A stretch of DNA of 64,000 nt from JBFFMO01 sp041390025 (GCA_041390025.1 JAWKQR010000003.1:1-64000), one strand, 5' to 3'. Counted from the stretch's first letter, positions 1-10,218 are shown. Notes: generated by a model from the sequence alone, not told the origin. Numbers and translations: made by a program.

Positions 1-1651
1 TCGTCGTCGCCCCATCAGGTAATGTGCCCACCTGAGCTTCTGTGAATGTGTAAACGCCTGCACCGTCTGCCACGGCTGTGCCACGGTTCACGCCATCCAC
101 AAACAAGGTTACAAGCCGTCCGGGTGTGGTCGTACCGGTCACCGATTGGCTGTTGTCGTTGGTGACCAAACCATCCGCAGGCGCGGTGATCACCACGGTC
201 AAAGCACAGTTCACACCCAAGATTGGATCACATGGGTCAAGTGGGTCGCTGCCACCGATGACCTCGACGTCGTCATTCAGCGTGTCACCATCGGTGTCGG
301 CGAGGTTTGGATCGGTCCCGTAAATGCAGATCTCATCCACATCGGGCAAGTTATCGCCGTCGGTGTCCGTCGTGATGTCGACGACTTCGATGAACACAGA
401 CTGCGTGGTTGATGACCGAGCGAAGGCAAACGTATCGAGAAAAGCATTGTTCCCTTTGCCGTTGTTACCTCCGAAATTCCCCCACGAACGAGCGTTGACA
501 TTGGCAACGGCCGCATCGGCATACGGCCCCGAGGCCAGACCGTTTGGACCCGGATTTTCCAATCCGACTTGGCCATTCGGCATGATGTTCGAGTTGGCTT
601 GCACCAAGGTGTCATTCCAAAACATGTTCACCGACGAGCGGGTTCCATTTGTGATGTTGTACTCGAACATCCGCATGCCTTGGTAACTGGTCTCGATGTC
701 GTCAGCCACGAAATGGACCTCGCCGACCGTCAAAAAACCTTGGCAGGTGTACGTGTCTTCGATAATCGAGGCGCCGTTGCGATCGGTACCATTCCAAGCG
801 ACAGCGTTTGTGCCTTGAACGGCGTCACCCGAGAGCAACAGGTCGCCGGGATTGGTGATATCGAAAATCCCGTCCTTGTTCGTGTCGCAGATGATCTTGT
901 AGGTCCCTTCAGCAGACGATTGGAAGGAGAACACGCCTGGGTCACCGCCCGAACCCTGGAGGTTACAACCGTTGCCCGGTGGGATGTATTGAAACCCGCT
1001 CAACACGGGCACAACGGCGCCACCTACCGCCACCGACGGCGGATTCAAATACAGTTTGTACTCGGGCACGAATGTGTTGCCCGCCGACGGTGTGCTGCGG
1101 CTGTTTGCACCTGTAACCCCAGAGCTGTTCATGCCAATCGTGTAGCCGTTTCCGCTCATGCCGGCGAACTTCACCTCCATCACTGCATCGGAGTTTGGAA
1201 GTCCACCTGGGGTAATCGCGTAAAATGAGGCATTCAACGCGGCACCGCTGCCGAAGGAACCCGTGGCAAAAACCCAGCGGGTCGAATAGAGACGTCCGCC
1301 GGTGTTCACCGCGTTTTGCACGCTGACGTCGAACGCCCCACCCTGACTTTGAGTGAGCTCGACGCGGTAAGCACCGTTGCCATGGGTTGCCAAACTGCCG
1401 GACGTGTTGTTGTTGCTGAGCGTTGTGATCAGGGTATTCGCTGGGCTGAATTACACGCAGCTGGCCACTTCCGGACCAACTTGAATGCGCTCCACGCTAG
1501 CGTCAACGATGTCCACGAACATCACCGTGGAACTCTGCAATCCCTGATTCGTGCCAACCTGCGCTGACCCTTCGGCCTTTGCATCGGAGCCGAACCCGAG
1601 TCCGCACCCTAGGATCAACATCACAAACAGATTCAGTAGCCGACGATTCAT
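1..1651 (-). CDS. Exported protein with thrombospondin-3-like and Ig-like regions, partial, with internal in-frame stop
   Basis: The frame is open from the ATG at 1651 to the left edge of the window except for one TAA at 1451-1453. The ATG has an AAGGAG element 6-7 bases upstream and opens a signal peptide (MNRRLLNLFVMLILGCG). After the TAA the same frame continues without another stop for more than 1.4 kb. It encodes a beta-rich region, then acidic calcium-binding-like repeats (DTDGDNLPD, DTDGDTLND) typical of thrombospondin type 3 repeats, then an Ig-like stretch (VTGTTTPGRLVTLFVDG). Such proteins in Myxococcota are secreted or surface-exposed. The TAA follows ...PEVASCV and may be a point error or a true nonsense mutation. 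No credible start or ribosome-binding site was found just after it, so two separate genes is less likely. Exact function unknown. Confidence 0.65.
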
Positions 1652-1770
1652 CGCGTTCTCCTTCACAAACTTTGGCCGTTGATGCCACAGCTGATTCCAT
1701 ACACAAACAAATTCCGAATTTTTTGAGAACAGCGGTTGAGGGTTTGTGCAAAATTGTCAAACTGAGCAAG

Positions 1771-1798
1771 AAAAAGGCCAATCGATTGACGATTGGCC
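1771..1798 (-). terminator. Rho-independent terminator
   Basis: A perfect 9-bp inverted repeat (GGCCAATCG at 1776-1784, CGATTGGCC at 1790-1798) has a 5-base loop. On the minus strand the stem is followed by TTTTT from the A run at 1771-1775. It lies 25 bases beyond the reconstructed stop of the M3 peptidase gene. Confidence 0.85.
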
Positions 1799-1822
1799 CT
1801 CGAATACGTCAGAAATTTGACG

Positions 1823-3532
1823 TCAGTAACCGAGGAACTCACGTGCTCGAGCCACGGCACCTTTCAGGCAACCAGGTTCGAACGGAGGCGTGAGGTTCGC
1901 CGAGCGAGCCAGGAGCGTCTGGAACGGTGCCTCACCGCCGCGCTTGCACAACGCGACGTACTCATCCAACGCATTATCTGTAGTCGGTCTGCATCCAGGT
2001 CCCAGAACTGCAATGCGCAGGTCATCGCGAGCACGTAGTCGATGCAGTAAAAACGGCGCTCAAAGATGTGGCCTTGCAGAGTGCCATCGGCCACCAGCCT
2101 CTCCGTGATCGATGTCGCCCCAGTGTCGCTACGGAAGGTAGGTCGCCTCCATGTCCTTCCACATCTGCCGTCTTTCCGCGGGCGTCGCATCGGGGTTGGC
2201 GTAGACCAGATGTTGGAAATGGTCGACCGCAACACCATAGGGCAAAAAGCTCAGGGACTCGGCCAAGTGAATCTTTTTGAACCGCTCTGTGTCTCCGCCA
2301 AAGAACAAGTCCATGTGGGGCCAGGTGAAGAACTCAAGGCTCATCGAATGGATCTCGCAAGACTCATACGTCGGCCAGAAGTAATCCGACAGCACCTTAT
2401 CCATGCTGACGTAGACCTGAAATGCGTGGCCCATCTCGTGCGTGAAGACCTCGGCGTCGTGCTTGGACCCGTTGAAGGTCGCAAAGATAAACGGCACACC
2501 GAAGTCCGCGAATGACGTACAGAAGCCACCACCCGCCTTGCCGGGCCGGGTGTCGAGGTCGAGCAATCCGTTGTCCATCATGGTGTGGTAAAACGCGCCA
2601 AGCTCAGGATGCATCGCGTCAAACATCGTCGCGGCTTTGAGCGTGAGCTCAGCGACGTCGCCCTCGGGTCTTGGATTTCCGGTGAGGTCAAAAACGGGTT
2701 CGTCCCATGCCATGAGGGTGTCCACACCAAGACGCTTGCGCTGGTCTTCGTGCATCAGCGTGACCAATGGCACCACGTGCTCGACGACCTGCTTACGGAA
2801 CACCTCTACATCGTTCTGGGTGTAATCCACGCGTGTCATGCGGCGGTAACCGAGCTCGATGTAGTTCTCGTAGCCGAGCTTCTGCGCCATCTTGTGTCGC
2901 ACTTTCACAAGGTCATCGTAAATCTGGTCGAACTCGTCACCGTGGGCGGCAACCCAATCCCAGCGTGCTTTCATCGAGCCATGCCGCACATCGCGGTCCG
3001 CGACTTCCGCAAACTTGCCGAGCGACGACAGATTGTACGTCTCGCCGTTGAACTCAATCTCGGCGGAGGCCTGCAGCTCGGTGAATTTTGCCGCCAGTTT
3101 GTTTTCGGCGACTAGGTCATCTTGGATGGCGGGCTCGTACGTGGTGACCGCCGATTCCCACAGCAAAAACGCATGCTCACCCAACACTGCCGCCAGGTCC
3201 TCGCGCCCGGGGGCGTCGAGCAACTTGCGCATCATGTTGATGTCCAGCTCGGTCACTTTCGGCGAGAGCTCGTCCGAGTATTCACGCTCGGCTTTGGCGG
3301 CTTCGTCCTTGGTGTTCTGCATGAACTTCAGGTGCGTGATCGACGACCATGTGGTGTAGGACCTGCGCACGCGATCCCACATGTAAACGGCTTCAAGCCG
3401 CGCCGCAGCATCGGTCGCGTTATCAAACGCTTCGTTGATCTTGGCGTAGGCCGCGGTAAGTCCCTCAATGGTGGGACGCGCTGGCTTCATCTGCGAAAAG
3501 GGTACGGGAGGTCTCGACACGGAAAACACCAT
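1823..3532 (-). pseudogene. M3-family oligoendopeptidase (PepF-like), interrupted by one stop codon and two frameshifts
   Basis: Zinc metallopeptidase that would hydrolyse oligopeptides in the cytoplasm. The catalytic HEMGH (HExxH) motif lies at about residues 365-369, in the M3 context EVFTHEMGHAF. The intact frame stops at a TAG (2130-2132) after MEATYLP. The same frame continues with RHWGDIDHGEAGGRW, which matches the conserved part that follows in M3 proteins. A frameshift at about 2076-2084 leads to GHIFERRFYCIDYVLAMTCA, and a second at about 1982-2002 leads to DNALDEYVALCKRGG, ending at a TGA at 1823-1825. The repaired protein would be about 569 aa, normal for the family. Either a decaying gene or sequencing error; the conserved C-terminus argues for error or very recent decay. 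Start chosen at ATG 3532; it has no clear ribosome-binding site. Confidence 0.75.
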
Positions 3533-3630
3533 CAAAAGAAGGGAACTGCAAGATGCGCCAAGCTAGCGGACGGATTCACGCCCCGCAAGTAGCGCGCTTG
3601 TGTTGGAACTCTGCGATCGGGTCGGCACGA

Positions 3631-3654
3631 ATCGGCAGCTTGGAAGCTGCCGAT
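3631..3654. other. 24-bp perfect palindrome
   Basis: ATCGGCAGCTT at 3631-3641 and its exact complement AAGCTGCCGAT at 3644-3654 are separated by GG. It lies in the gap between the 1249-aa gene and the M3 peptidase gene. No T run follows on either strand, so it may be an operator, an RNA hairpin or a weak terminator. Confidence 0.5.
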
Positions 3655-3684
3655 CCATGGCACAAATAGGCTATCGCGACCATG

Positions 3685-6600
3685 TCAAAGGGAAAGCGGC
3701 AACACACGCAACCGGCCCCACGGCTCGGCCGTTCGGTCGATCAACCAATCCACGTACACATCTCCGCCGGGGGAAAACGCGGTGTAGAACCCACCGGCCT
3801 CGGCGGCAGGCAGTGGCACCTTTGCCAGATCGAACCCGTCGCCGTTCCACCGTGCTTCGTAGAGTGCCCGGTCAAATGCGTCCTGAAAAACCACACGAAC
3901 ATCATCGCCTCCGACCACACGCACATCGACGTCCTCCCCGATAGGACCGTTGTAGTATTCATCCGCGTCGCGGCGTCCGTCGTGGACCAGGGCCGTTCGC
4001 ACCATCGAACCAAAACGTGAATATCGCAGTCCCGACCCGGTCATGAACACCATATGGACATCACCGGCATCATCGACGGCGGCGGCGGCGTAGGGTCCGG
4101 TGTTCGCCGCCACATACTCGGGTGCCGACCAGGTCGTCGTGAATGTGCTGCGGCCCACGCGCTTGGTGATGCCGTTGTACCATACCGCCTGCAGCCCTCC
4201 CTGAGGCGTCGCGGACAAGTCGGTGAACATGCCTTGCCGTCGCGGGAAATCGGTTGTCTCCGTCGCGTCGACATCGGTTTCTTCGATGGTTTGAAGTGCG
4301 GGTGTCACCGAGGCAATCGCGCCGGTCAGATCAAAGGACATGTGCCGAAGCGCCGATTTCCCTGCCACCTCGTCAACTCCGTAGATCGCATGCATCACGT
4401 TGCCTAGCCGCACCGCAGACACCCACATCGGGTTGCCTTCCGATTCGACCACGGTGGTTTCGAACGCCTCGCCGACACGGCCGCGCGCGTACTTCAGCGC
4501 CTTGGCATCCTCGTCGCGATAAATCACGTGGGCGGTGCCCGAGTCATCGACCACCAGCGCTGTGTACGTGCCGACATTGACACCCTTTTCAGACAGCCCG
4601 CCGCGAAGCCCGTTGGGGTCCCCGGTCAGCGGCCCACTCGCCGGCACGCCATCCGCAAAGCTCCACGTGATCGTGGCGTCGGTTTCGACGCGTCCGACCA
4701 TCAGGTCGCCGTAGGTTTTATTGTAGGCAGCGACATACGTGACGCCTCCTGCGTGATCGACCGATGCGAACTGACCATGAACGCCGATGGGTACTGGGGG
4801 TAGCGGCACACATTCGCACCCGCCGCCATCGATTTCACACGTTTCACGGTTGGGCTCGCCGACGATACGAGGCTCGTACCCTTCGTCACACGTCCGCCCG
4901 TCGCAGCTGGGCGCAGCCGCAACGCAGGTGCTTGAGCCGATGCAGCAGAACTCATCGGCGGCGCAACCGCCTTCGCATGCGCGCACACACTGGCACTGGT
5001 TGTTCTCGCAGATGCCAGACGTGCCCGCCGGACACAATCCACCACAGTCCGCATCCATCGAACACGTGCGATCTACTTGGCATTCGGGGCCGAAACAACG
5101 TGTGGTCGCGTTCGTCGCGACCTCGCCCTTGCAGCCCGACATCATCACAACAAGCGCCGCTGCAGCGATCACGCCGCGGCGACGTCGAAGCCGCAACAGC
5201 GGCAGCACCAGCAACAACAGCCAGCTCGCACCGCCATTCGCGGCATCGCACCCGGCGGCCCGCGACGACACCGGCGGCGGCTCGTACGTCTGAATCGCGA
5301 CGTCGAGCTCGTCGGGCGCCACGTCCGCAGGGGTGACCGTCATCAAAGGGGGCGGCTCGATGCGCACGATCGTCGACGCCGGGATGCCATCCAGGGTGCC
5401 CATCTCGCCCGCAATTCGCGCTCGGACCTCGATCACATGGTCGCCGGGAATCGCGAGCACGGGGTCATCAATCTCCAGCTTTCCGCTGTCTTGGAACATC
5501 GACCAAAAACCGCCATCGACTCGCCACTGGTACTCGTAGTCACGGGCGCCTTCCAGATCGAACACAAACGCGGACAACGTCACGGTTGGGCGAACCAATC
5601 CAGAGGGCAACCTGGTCGACATGTCGACCGTCACCTGACCAATCGACGTATCTGGTCGGTAGACAAACGGCTGCCCGGACCGCTCCAGAGTCGCAAACAG
5701 CGCCAGAAACGCATTGTTGTCGGCGCCCCGAATATCCCCTTGTTCTAGGGCGAGCCGGAAGCCAAGGAACTCCGGCACCCCGATGGATTCGGGAATCGCG
5801 CCCGCCAATTGCGGTGCCGCGAATCCAACCAACGTTGGCACGAGGTCTAGGATGCGCTGAGGCCCCTCGGAGATGAGCTCTGTACGCCGTGGACGGATAT
5901 TCTTGATCGCGTCCTCGATGGCGCCCACCACTGGGATGAGGTTGCCTTGACCGTCCGGGCTGAGCGCGACCGGAAGTTCAAGGTCCACGCGGATGCTGAA
6001 CAACCTCAACATGCGCTCTTGGGCATAACCAAAAACATGGAAGTCGATGTCGGGCCATTTCAGCAGCAGCAAGGGCGAATCGATGGCGTATGTGCCGTTG
6101 GTTTGGGTGATGCGATTGGCGCCAAACTCAAGCGTCGGCGCCTTCTGAGGCACGACCACCAACGACGCGGTCCGGCCGCCTGGCCCCAAATCCTTAAGGC
6201 TGCTCGCCACCAACTGGAATGTTCCGGTCGTCAACAAGGACACGGTCTCGCTGCCAACCTTGAGACACCCGGCGCCACTGGCCCATGTCGACCAAAGCAT
6301 GTGTTCGAGCGCACGTTTGTGGATGCCCACACCCAAGTGGAACGGCTGACCATCAGGGTCGGTGTCCGCATTGATCACTGGGGACACCGGGATCGCCAGC
6401 GACGACGGGCGCTTTGTGGGGTCGACGGGCACGCAGGGTGCAAACGCGTTGGGCTCAAAGCCAGCGCGCAGACCCACGGACACACCGCTGTCGACCTTCG
6501 CGACGTCCCCGGCTTTGGCCAACACGTCGACCGACGCGTTGGGTTCGTCGACGTAATCGGCCAACAACGAACCCAAATTCAGCCGGCCTTCCACCCCAAG

Positions 6601-7434
6601 CGGGCGCGGGACACAGGCATTGCTCGCGTAGCGGCAGATCCCGTCGGTGCACGAGCCGGCCGAACACGCGTCGAATCCGGTGCCGCATCGGCGACACAGT
6701 TGCTCATCGGCAATCTGGTCAACGGTGTCTCGCAGGATCGTCTGCACCTGCGACTCGATGAGCCCACGGAACAAGCCTCGCACCAAGCTCGCGCCTTCGC
6801 ACGCGATCGTGTCGCCAACGTTGCCGCGTCCGTGGATCTTAAAGTCGATGCCGTCGAGGTTCAGCGCGGGATCCCCGATCTCGACGCGAAGCTCTTTGGT
6901 AGGGCTCGCTCCATCGACGCTGAGGTCGATGGGAATCGTACCCACGATCTGGCCCGCAGTGCTCTCCGACGAGCCCTTCTTAAACAGCTGCACGTAACAA
7001 TTCACGGTACCGATAAACGTGCCGTAGTCGAAGTTCAGCCGTTCATCGACGTCGCCGATGGTCACCGAAACTTCAAGCTGATTGGGGGGCTTGGGGCGAA
7101 TGCTCTGGTCATCTATCGTCAGATCCACCGGGCATCCGGCCTGGCCCCCTGGGCACGTGCTCGCCACGCAGATGTCCGGGTTTCCAGACGTGTCCTGTGG
7201 GATACAAAAATTGAGTCCCCCAGGGACAAACTGATCGATAAGGTAGGGGACTTGTCCCTCCACAAACTTCAGGCCCGACGACGTCACACGCGCTTGCCCC
7301 GCTGCCGGCACGCTCGCGTCTAGGCCCCGTGTCGGAAACGCACGTTGTTCGAAGGCCGTGCAGCTGCACTGGTCGGTCGAACACGCCACCAAACTCGCAA
7401 ACAGAATAATGAGGTACTGGGGATTCCATCGCAT
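3685..7434 (-). CDS. Apparent in-frame fusion of two exported proteins: lipoprotein with MYXO-CTERM-like tail plus Cys-rich beta-propeller-like lipoprotein
   Basis: The frame is 1249 aa and unbroken. Residues 1-754 start with a lipoprotein-type signal (LIILFASLVAC), continue as a large extracytoplasmic region with Cys pairs (CRRCGTGFDACSAGSC), and end in a Cys, a Leu-rich membrane stretch and an Arg cluster (SWLLLLVLPLLRLRRRRG), which resembles a MYXO-CTERM sorting tail. At codon 755 (GTG, 5170-5172) a second signal-like sequence begins immediately (VIAAAALVVMMSGC, lipobox). It is followed by a Cys-rich segment and repeats of the beta-propeller type (AHVIYRDEDAKALKYA). A natural reading is two neighbouring genes whose separating stop is missing, since a TGA overlaps the GTG in another frame. 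A true fusion cannot be excluded. Substrate and role unknown. Confidence 0.7.
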   Translation of the reverse strand: MRWNPQYLIILFASLVACSTDQCSCTAFEQRAFPTRGLDASVPAAGQARVTSSGLKFVEGQVPYLIDQFVPGGLNFCIPQDTSGNPDICVASTCPGGQAGCPVDLTIDDQSIRPKPPNQLEVSVTIGDVDERLNFDYGTFIGTVNCYVQLFKKGSSESTAGQIVGTIPIDLSVDGASPTKELRVEIGDPALNLDGIDFKIHGRGNVGDTIACEGASLVRGLFRGLIESQVQTILRDTVDQIADEQLCRRCGTGFDACSAGSCTDGICRYASNACVPRPLGVEGRLNLGSLLADYVDEPNASVDVLAKAGDVAKVDSGVSVGLRAGFEPNAFAPCVPVDPTKRPSSLAIPVSPVINADTDPDGQPFHLGVGIHKRALEHMLWSTWASGAGCLKVGSETVSLLTTGTFQLVASSLKDLGPGGRTASLVVVPQKAPTLEFGANRITQTNGTYAIDSPLLLLKWPDIDFHVFGYAQERMLRLFSIRVDLELPVALSPDGQGNLIPVVGAIEDAIKNIRPRRTELISEGPQRILDLVPTLVGFAAPQLAGAIPESIGVPEFLGFRLALEQGDIRGADNNAFLALFATLERSGQPFVYRPDTSIGQVTVDMSTRLPSGLVRPTVTLSAFVFDLEGARDYEYQWRVDGGFWSMFQDSGKLEIDDPVLAIPGDHVIEVRARIAGEMGTLDGIPASTIVRIEPPPLMTVTPADVAPDELDVAIQTYEPPPVSSRAAGCDAANGGASWLLLLVLPLLRLRRRRGVIAAAALVVMMSGCKGEVATNATTRCFGPECQVDRTCSMDADCGGLCPAGTSGICENNQCQCVRACEGGCAADEFCCIGSSTCVAAAPSCDGRTCDEGYEPRIVGEPNRETCEIDGGGCECVPLPPVPIGVHGQFASVDHAGGVTYVAAYNKTYGDLMVGRVETDATITWSFADGVPASGPLTGDPNGLRGGLSEKGVNVGTYTALVVDDSGTAHVIYRDEDAKALKYARGRVGEAFETTVVESEGNPMWVSAVRLGNVMHAIYGVDEVAGKSALRHMSFDLTGAIASVTPALQTIEETDVDATETTDFPRRQGMFTDLSATPQGGLQAVWYNGITKRVGRSTFTTTWSAPEYVAANTGPYAAAAVDDAGDVHMVFMTGSGLRYSRFGSMVRTALVHDGRRDADEYYNGPIGEDVDVRVVGGDDVRVVFQDAFDRALYEARWNGDGFDLAKVPLPAAEAGGFYTAFSPGGDVYVDWLIDRTAEPWGRLRVLPLSL

Positions 7435-7557
7435 CGATCCACATTAGGGCCGACGCGGTTGCCCTGCAACAATCCACGGCAATCCGTTGCCGTAGCCGTG
7501 AACGCTTGCGTGCGTGGGACGTTTTGGGGTAAGGGGTTGCGCGCTAATGGAGCCATT

Positions 7558-9234
7558 ATGACCGACGAAACAAAAGAAGAACTCACCGGCGGCGACGCCT
7601 CAGAAACCCCGACCGCTGAGCAAGCGACGATTCCTGTGGAATCCAGCGACGCTCAGCCCGCCGCGGACGAGGCGACAAGCCACGATGCCGCTCAGGACGC
7701 TGACGAGGACGATTCGGATCTCGCCACGGACGAGGAGATCGCGCAGTCCGCTGCGGACGACAACGACAGCGACGACGATGCCGACCACGATGGCGACGCC
7801 GACGGCGGCGATAACCGTGGCCATCAGCGCGGACGCGGACGAACACCTGTCAAACGCGTGAGCAACGAGGTGCGTCGGTTGATGGACTTCGCGACCAAAT
7901 ACCCCGAGATTGGCCCAACCGTGGCCGACCTCGCCTTCAAACTTGGATTCCACGATGTGGGATCACGCGTGGTCCGAATGGGCCTAGAGTCTGAAGGTGA
8001 GCGAGACATCGAGTACTACTTTGTGGCCGCCGAGCTCGCGCGCCGTGAAGGTCGAAACGACGATGCGTTGACCCAAGTGATCGAAGGCCTAGACGCCGCT
8101 GCACGGGCTGCCGGCGAAGGCACCCCAAATCACCGCATTCTTCATCTTGTGCGCATCGGTTTCGCCGTCCTGATGTTCGAGATCAACGACGTCAACGCAC
8201 GGCCGGAGTTCACCGCCAAGGTTGTTGAACACCTTAAGGCGTTGCAGCCGCACTTCAGCGAGGACCCCTTCTTTTACACACTGCTCGCGCAAGCCTTGTG
8301 GTCTACCGACCGCGAAGGCAGCGAAGCAGCGTGGGACAAGGCGGTCTCACTCGGCGAGCGAGAGACGTCGTGGAATGCGCGCGGGACGTGGTACAAGGAG
8401 GCGGAAAAGCATCTCGGCCGCGCCGAGGAAGCTTACCGTCGCGGTCTGAAAGACCAACCGACATCTGCCCTGCTCATGCATAACCTCGCGCAGGTCCTGA
8501 TGGATCGCGCCTCGGACCCAGAGCTCGACGCCGCGAAGGCGCACGATTGGGCACGGCAGGCCGACCGGCTCATGCGCAAAGCCATTCGCGCCACGCAGCA
8601 GCCACGACTTCGACGCCACATTCGCGAGAACATCGAACGTGTGCAGAAGTTCCGGGCGCAGCTGCCTTCGGAAACCGAGCTGCAAGCCGAAAAGACGCCT
8701 GAAGTGGGCGATGTGGTCAATGGCCGTGTCCGCTCCATCCAAGTCTACGGCGCGTTTCTATCGATTCCGGGCGGACATTCCGGCCTGCTTCACAAGTCGG
8801 AGTTGGCGCACGAGCGCATCGACCATCCCAACCAAGTGCTCAAGGTCGGAGACAGCCTTGAGGTCAAGATCATCGAAGTGAAGTCCGAGGACAACGGCAC
8901 GCTGCGCATTGGCTTCTCGCGAAAAGCCGTGTTGCCGGAGCCCGCCGAGGGCAGCGCACCCGCACCCCGCAGTGAGCGAAACGATCGCCCACGTAATGAC
9001 CGCGGTGGTCAAAACCGCGACAACCAAGGGCCGCGGAACAAGCCCGCGAACAAGGGCGGCGGAAACCGCAACGACAACCGCAACGACAATCGTAACAACG
9101 ACCGCGGCGGCAAGCGCAGCAACGACCGTGCGCCGCGCGAGTATCACGACCCAACAGGCTCCAGCGACGACAAGTTCGGCAAGCTCGGCGACCTGCTTTT
9201 AGCCAAGCTCAATCTCACCAAAGACGAAGACTAA
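7558..9234 (+). CDS. TPR protein with C-terminal S1 RNA-binding domain and Arg/Asn-rich tail
   Basis: The ATG at 7558 has GGAG about 6 bases upstream; the longer upstream frame overlaps the divergent gene and is rejected. The first roughly 100 residues are very acidic (Asp/Glu runs). A helical TPR-like region follows (FVAAELARREGRNDDALTQV, EEAYRRGLKDQPTSALLMHN), then a canonical S1 fold at about residues 380-450 (GDVVNGRVRSIQVYGAFLSI, SGLLHKSEL). The tail is a low-complexity stretch of RND/RNN units. S1 domains bind RNA, and the acidic head plus basic disordered tail suggests a ribonucleoprotein or translation-associated role. The closest familiar theme is ribosomal protein S1 or RNase E-like disorder, but no catalytic domain is visible. 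It lies divergently from the 1249-aa gene across a 123-bp gap that probably holds both promoters. Confidence 0.8.
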   Translation: MTDETKEELTGGDASETPTAEQATIPVESSDAQPAADEATSHDAAQDADEDDSDLATDEEIAQSAADDNDSDDDADHDGDADGGDNRGHQRGRGRTPVKRVSNEVRRLMDFATKYPEIGPTVADLAFKLGFHDVGSRVVRMGLESEGERDIEYYFVAAELARREGRNDDALTQVIEGLDAAARAAGEGTPNHRILHLVRIGFAVLMFEINDVNARPEFTAKVVEHLKALQPHFSEDPFFYTLLAQALWSTDREGSEAAWDKAVSLGERETSWNARGTWYKEAEKHLGRAEEAYRRGLKDQPTSALLMHNLAQVLMDRASDPELDAAKAHDWARQADRLMRKAIRATQQPRLRRHIRENIERVQKFRAQLPSETELQAEKTPEVGDVVNGRVRSIQVYGAFLSIPGGHSGLLHKSELAHERIDHPNQVLKVGDSLEVKIIEVKSEDNGTLRIGFSRKAVLPEPAEGSAPAPRSERNDRPRNDRGGQNRDNQGPRNKPANKGGGNRNDNRNDNRNNDRGGKRSNDRAPREYHDPTGSSDDKFGKLGDLLLAKLNLTKDED

Positions 9235-9237
9235 CGC

Positions 9238-10218
9238 TCACCGTCGCCACAACCATAGGGTTGTGGTGACGTGGACGTCCTCGGCCCATCGTGACTTGTA
9301 TTCAAGCTCGCTGCCCAGGTCGTAACGTTCGATGCCCTCGGACGCCAATCGTTCGATCATTCCCATCTGCATCAGGTTGCCCAACGCCCAATCGCGGTAC
9401 TCGTCGTCAAACGACACTTGCAGGCCGCGGTACGTCGTGTCGAACAACCCGCCAAACACAAACGAGATATCCCTGCCGTTGAGCGTCCCGAACAACACCC
9501 TCAACGCTTTTCGGCGCGCCAGACGGGGCAACATGAGCCGGTAAAAGGTGTTCATGCCTCCATCGAGGATGCCCGTCCCCGACCGCCCTTTCCAGCTGCG
9601 TTCCTCGATGGCAAGAATCCGCTCGTAGATGCGCTCGACTTCGCGCTCTTCGACGTTGGGCAAGTACTCGTACTCCAGACCCATTTCGCTCGCCCGACGT
9701 GCGCTGCGACGCAGGTTGTGCCGCATCTTGGCGGAACGACGGGACAAAAAGGCGTCCAAACTGTCACGGATGTCGGCCGTGTATCGGCGTGTCTCGTGAC
9801 CCATGCCCATCCGGTGACGGCGGCCAAAGGTTCGAATCATCGCATCAAACAAAGGCCCCGAGGGTGGAAGCCCGCTCAAATAAACGAGGTCCCACGCTTG
9901 TGCGGGTTCGAGCAGCTCCGACGAAAAATCCTCGACCAAGGCATCGGGGTCGTTGCACGCAAATGGGCTCGCGAGGCACCACGACGCCTCAAGCGGCTGC
10001 AGGTAGCGACCAATCCGCGGGTTAAACCCACCCGACAGCGTGACAAAACCGTGTTCGCTCTGCCTCAGGAACAAGGGGTGATCGGAGATGAAGGCCTCGT
10101 AAGCCGGCAACGTCCAATCCAAGGACGAACAGAACTTGTCGATCCCTTCGGTCTGCCGGACGGCCTCAAAATGCGCATCCGCCCGATTGCGGAGTTGATA
10201 TATCGTCAGCGTTTCCAT
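9238..10218 (-). CDS. GNAT-fold acetyltransferase (FemAB/BioF2-like)
   Basis: About 326 aa, cytoplasmic, no signal peptide. The central region (SAKMRHNLRRSARRASEMGL) and the C-terminal region (GTLNGRDISFVFGGLFDTTY, LGNLMQMGMIERLASEGIER, YDLGSELEYKSRWAEDV) match the Acetyltransf_6/FemAB-like pattern, where the strand-turn-helix of the second GNAT domain ends in a D-x-G-x-xx-YK-xxW motif. Enzymes of this group transfer acyl or aminoacyl groups, for example in cell-wall peptide or exopolysaccharide modification; the substrate here cannot be read. The ATG at 10218 was preferred over a TTG at 10221. It is divergent from the ChaC-like gene with only about 48 bp between. Confidence 0.7.
   Translation of the reverse strand: METLTIYQLRNRADAHFEAVRQTEGIDKFCSSLDWTLPAYEAFISDHPLFLRQSEHGFVTLSGGFNPRIGRYLQPLEASWCLASPFACNDPDALVEDFSSELLEPAQAWDLVYLSGLPPSGPLFDAMIRTFGRRHRMGMGHETRRYTADIRDSLDAFLSRRSAKMRHNLRRSARRASEMGLEYEYLPNVEEREVERIYERILAIEERSWKGRSGTGILDGGMNTFYRLMLPRLARRKALRVLFGTLNGRDISFVFGGLFDTTYRGLQVSFDDEYRDWALGNLMQMGMIERLASEGIERYDLGSELEYKSRWAEDVHVTTTLWLWRR
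9243..9270. terminator. Hairpin between convergent genes
   Basis: GTCGCCACAACC (9243-9254) pairs with GGTTGTGGTGAC (9259-9270) around a 4-base loop with one G-T mismatch. It lies 8 bases after the S1 protein stop and inside the last codons of the convergent acetyltransferase gene. No T run, so termination is only suggested. Confidence 0.35.

Noticed and set aside
5947..7323. 458-aa plus-strand open frame
   Set aside because: It is antisense to the 1249-aa gene, has no ribosome-binding site, shows no domain and has the composition of a GC-rich shadow frame.
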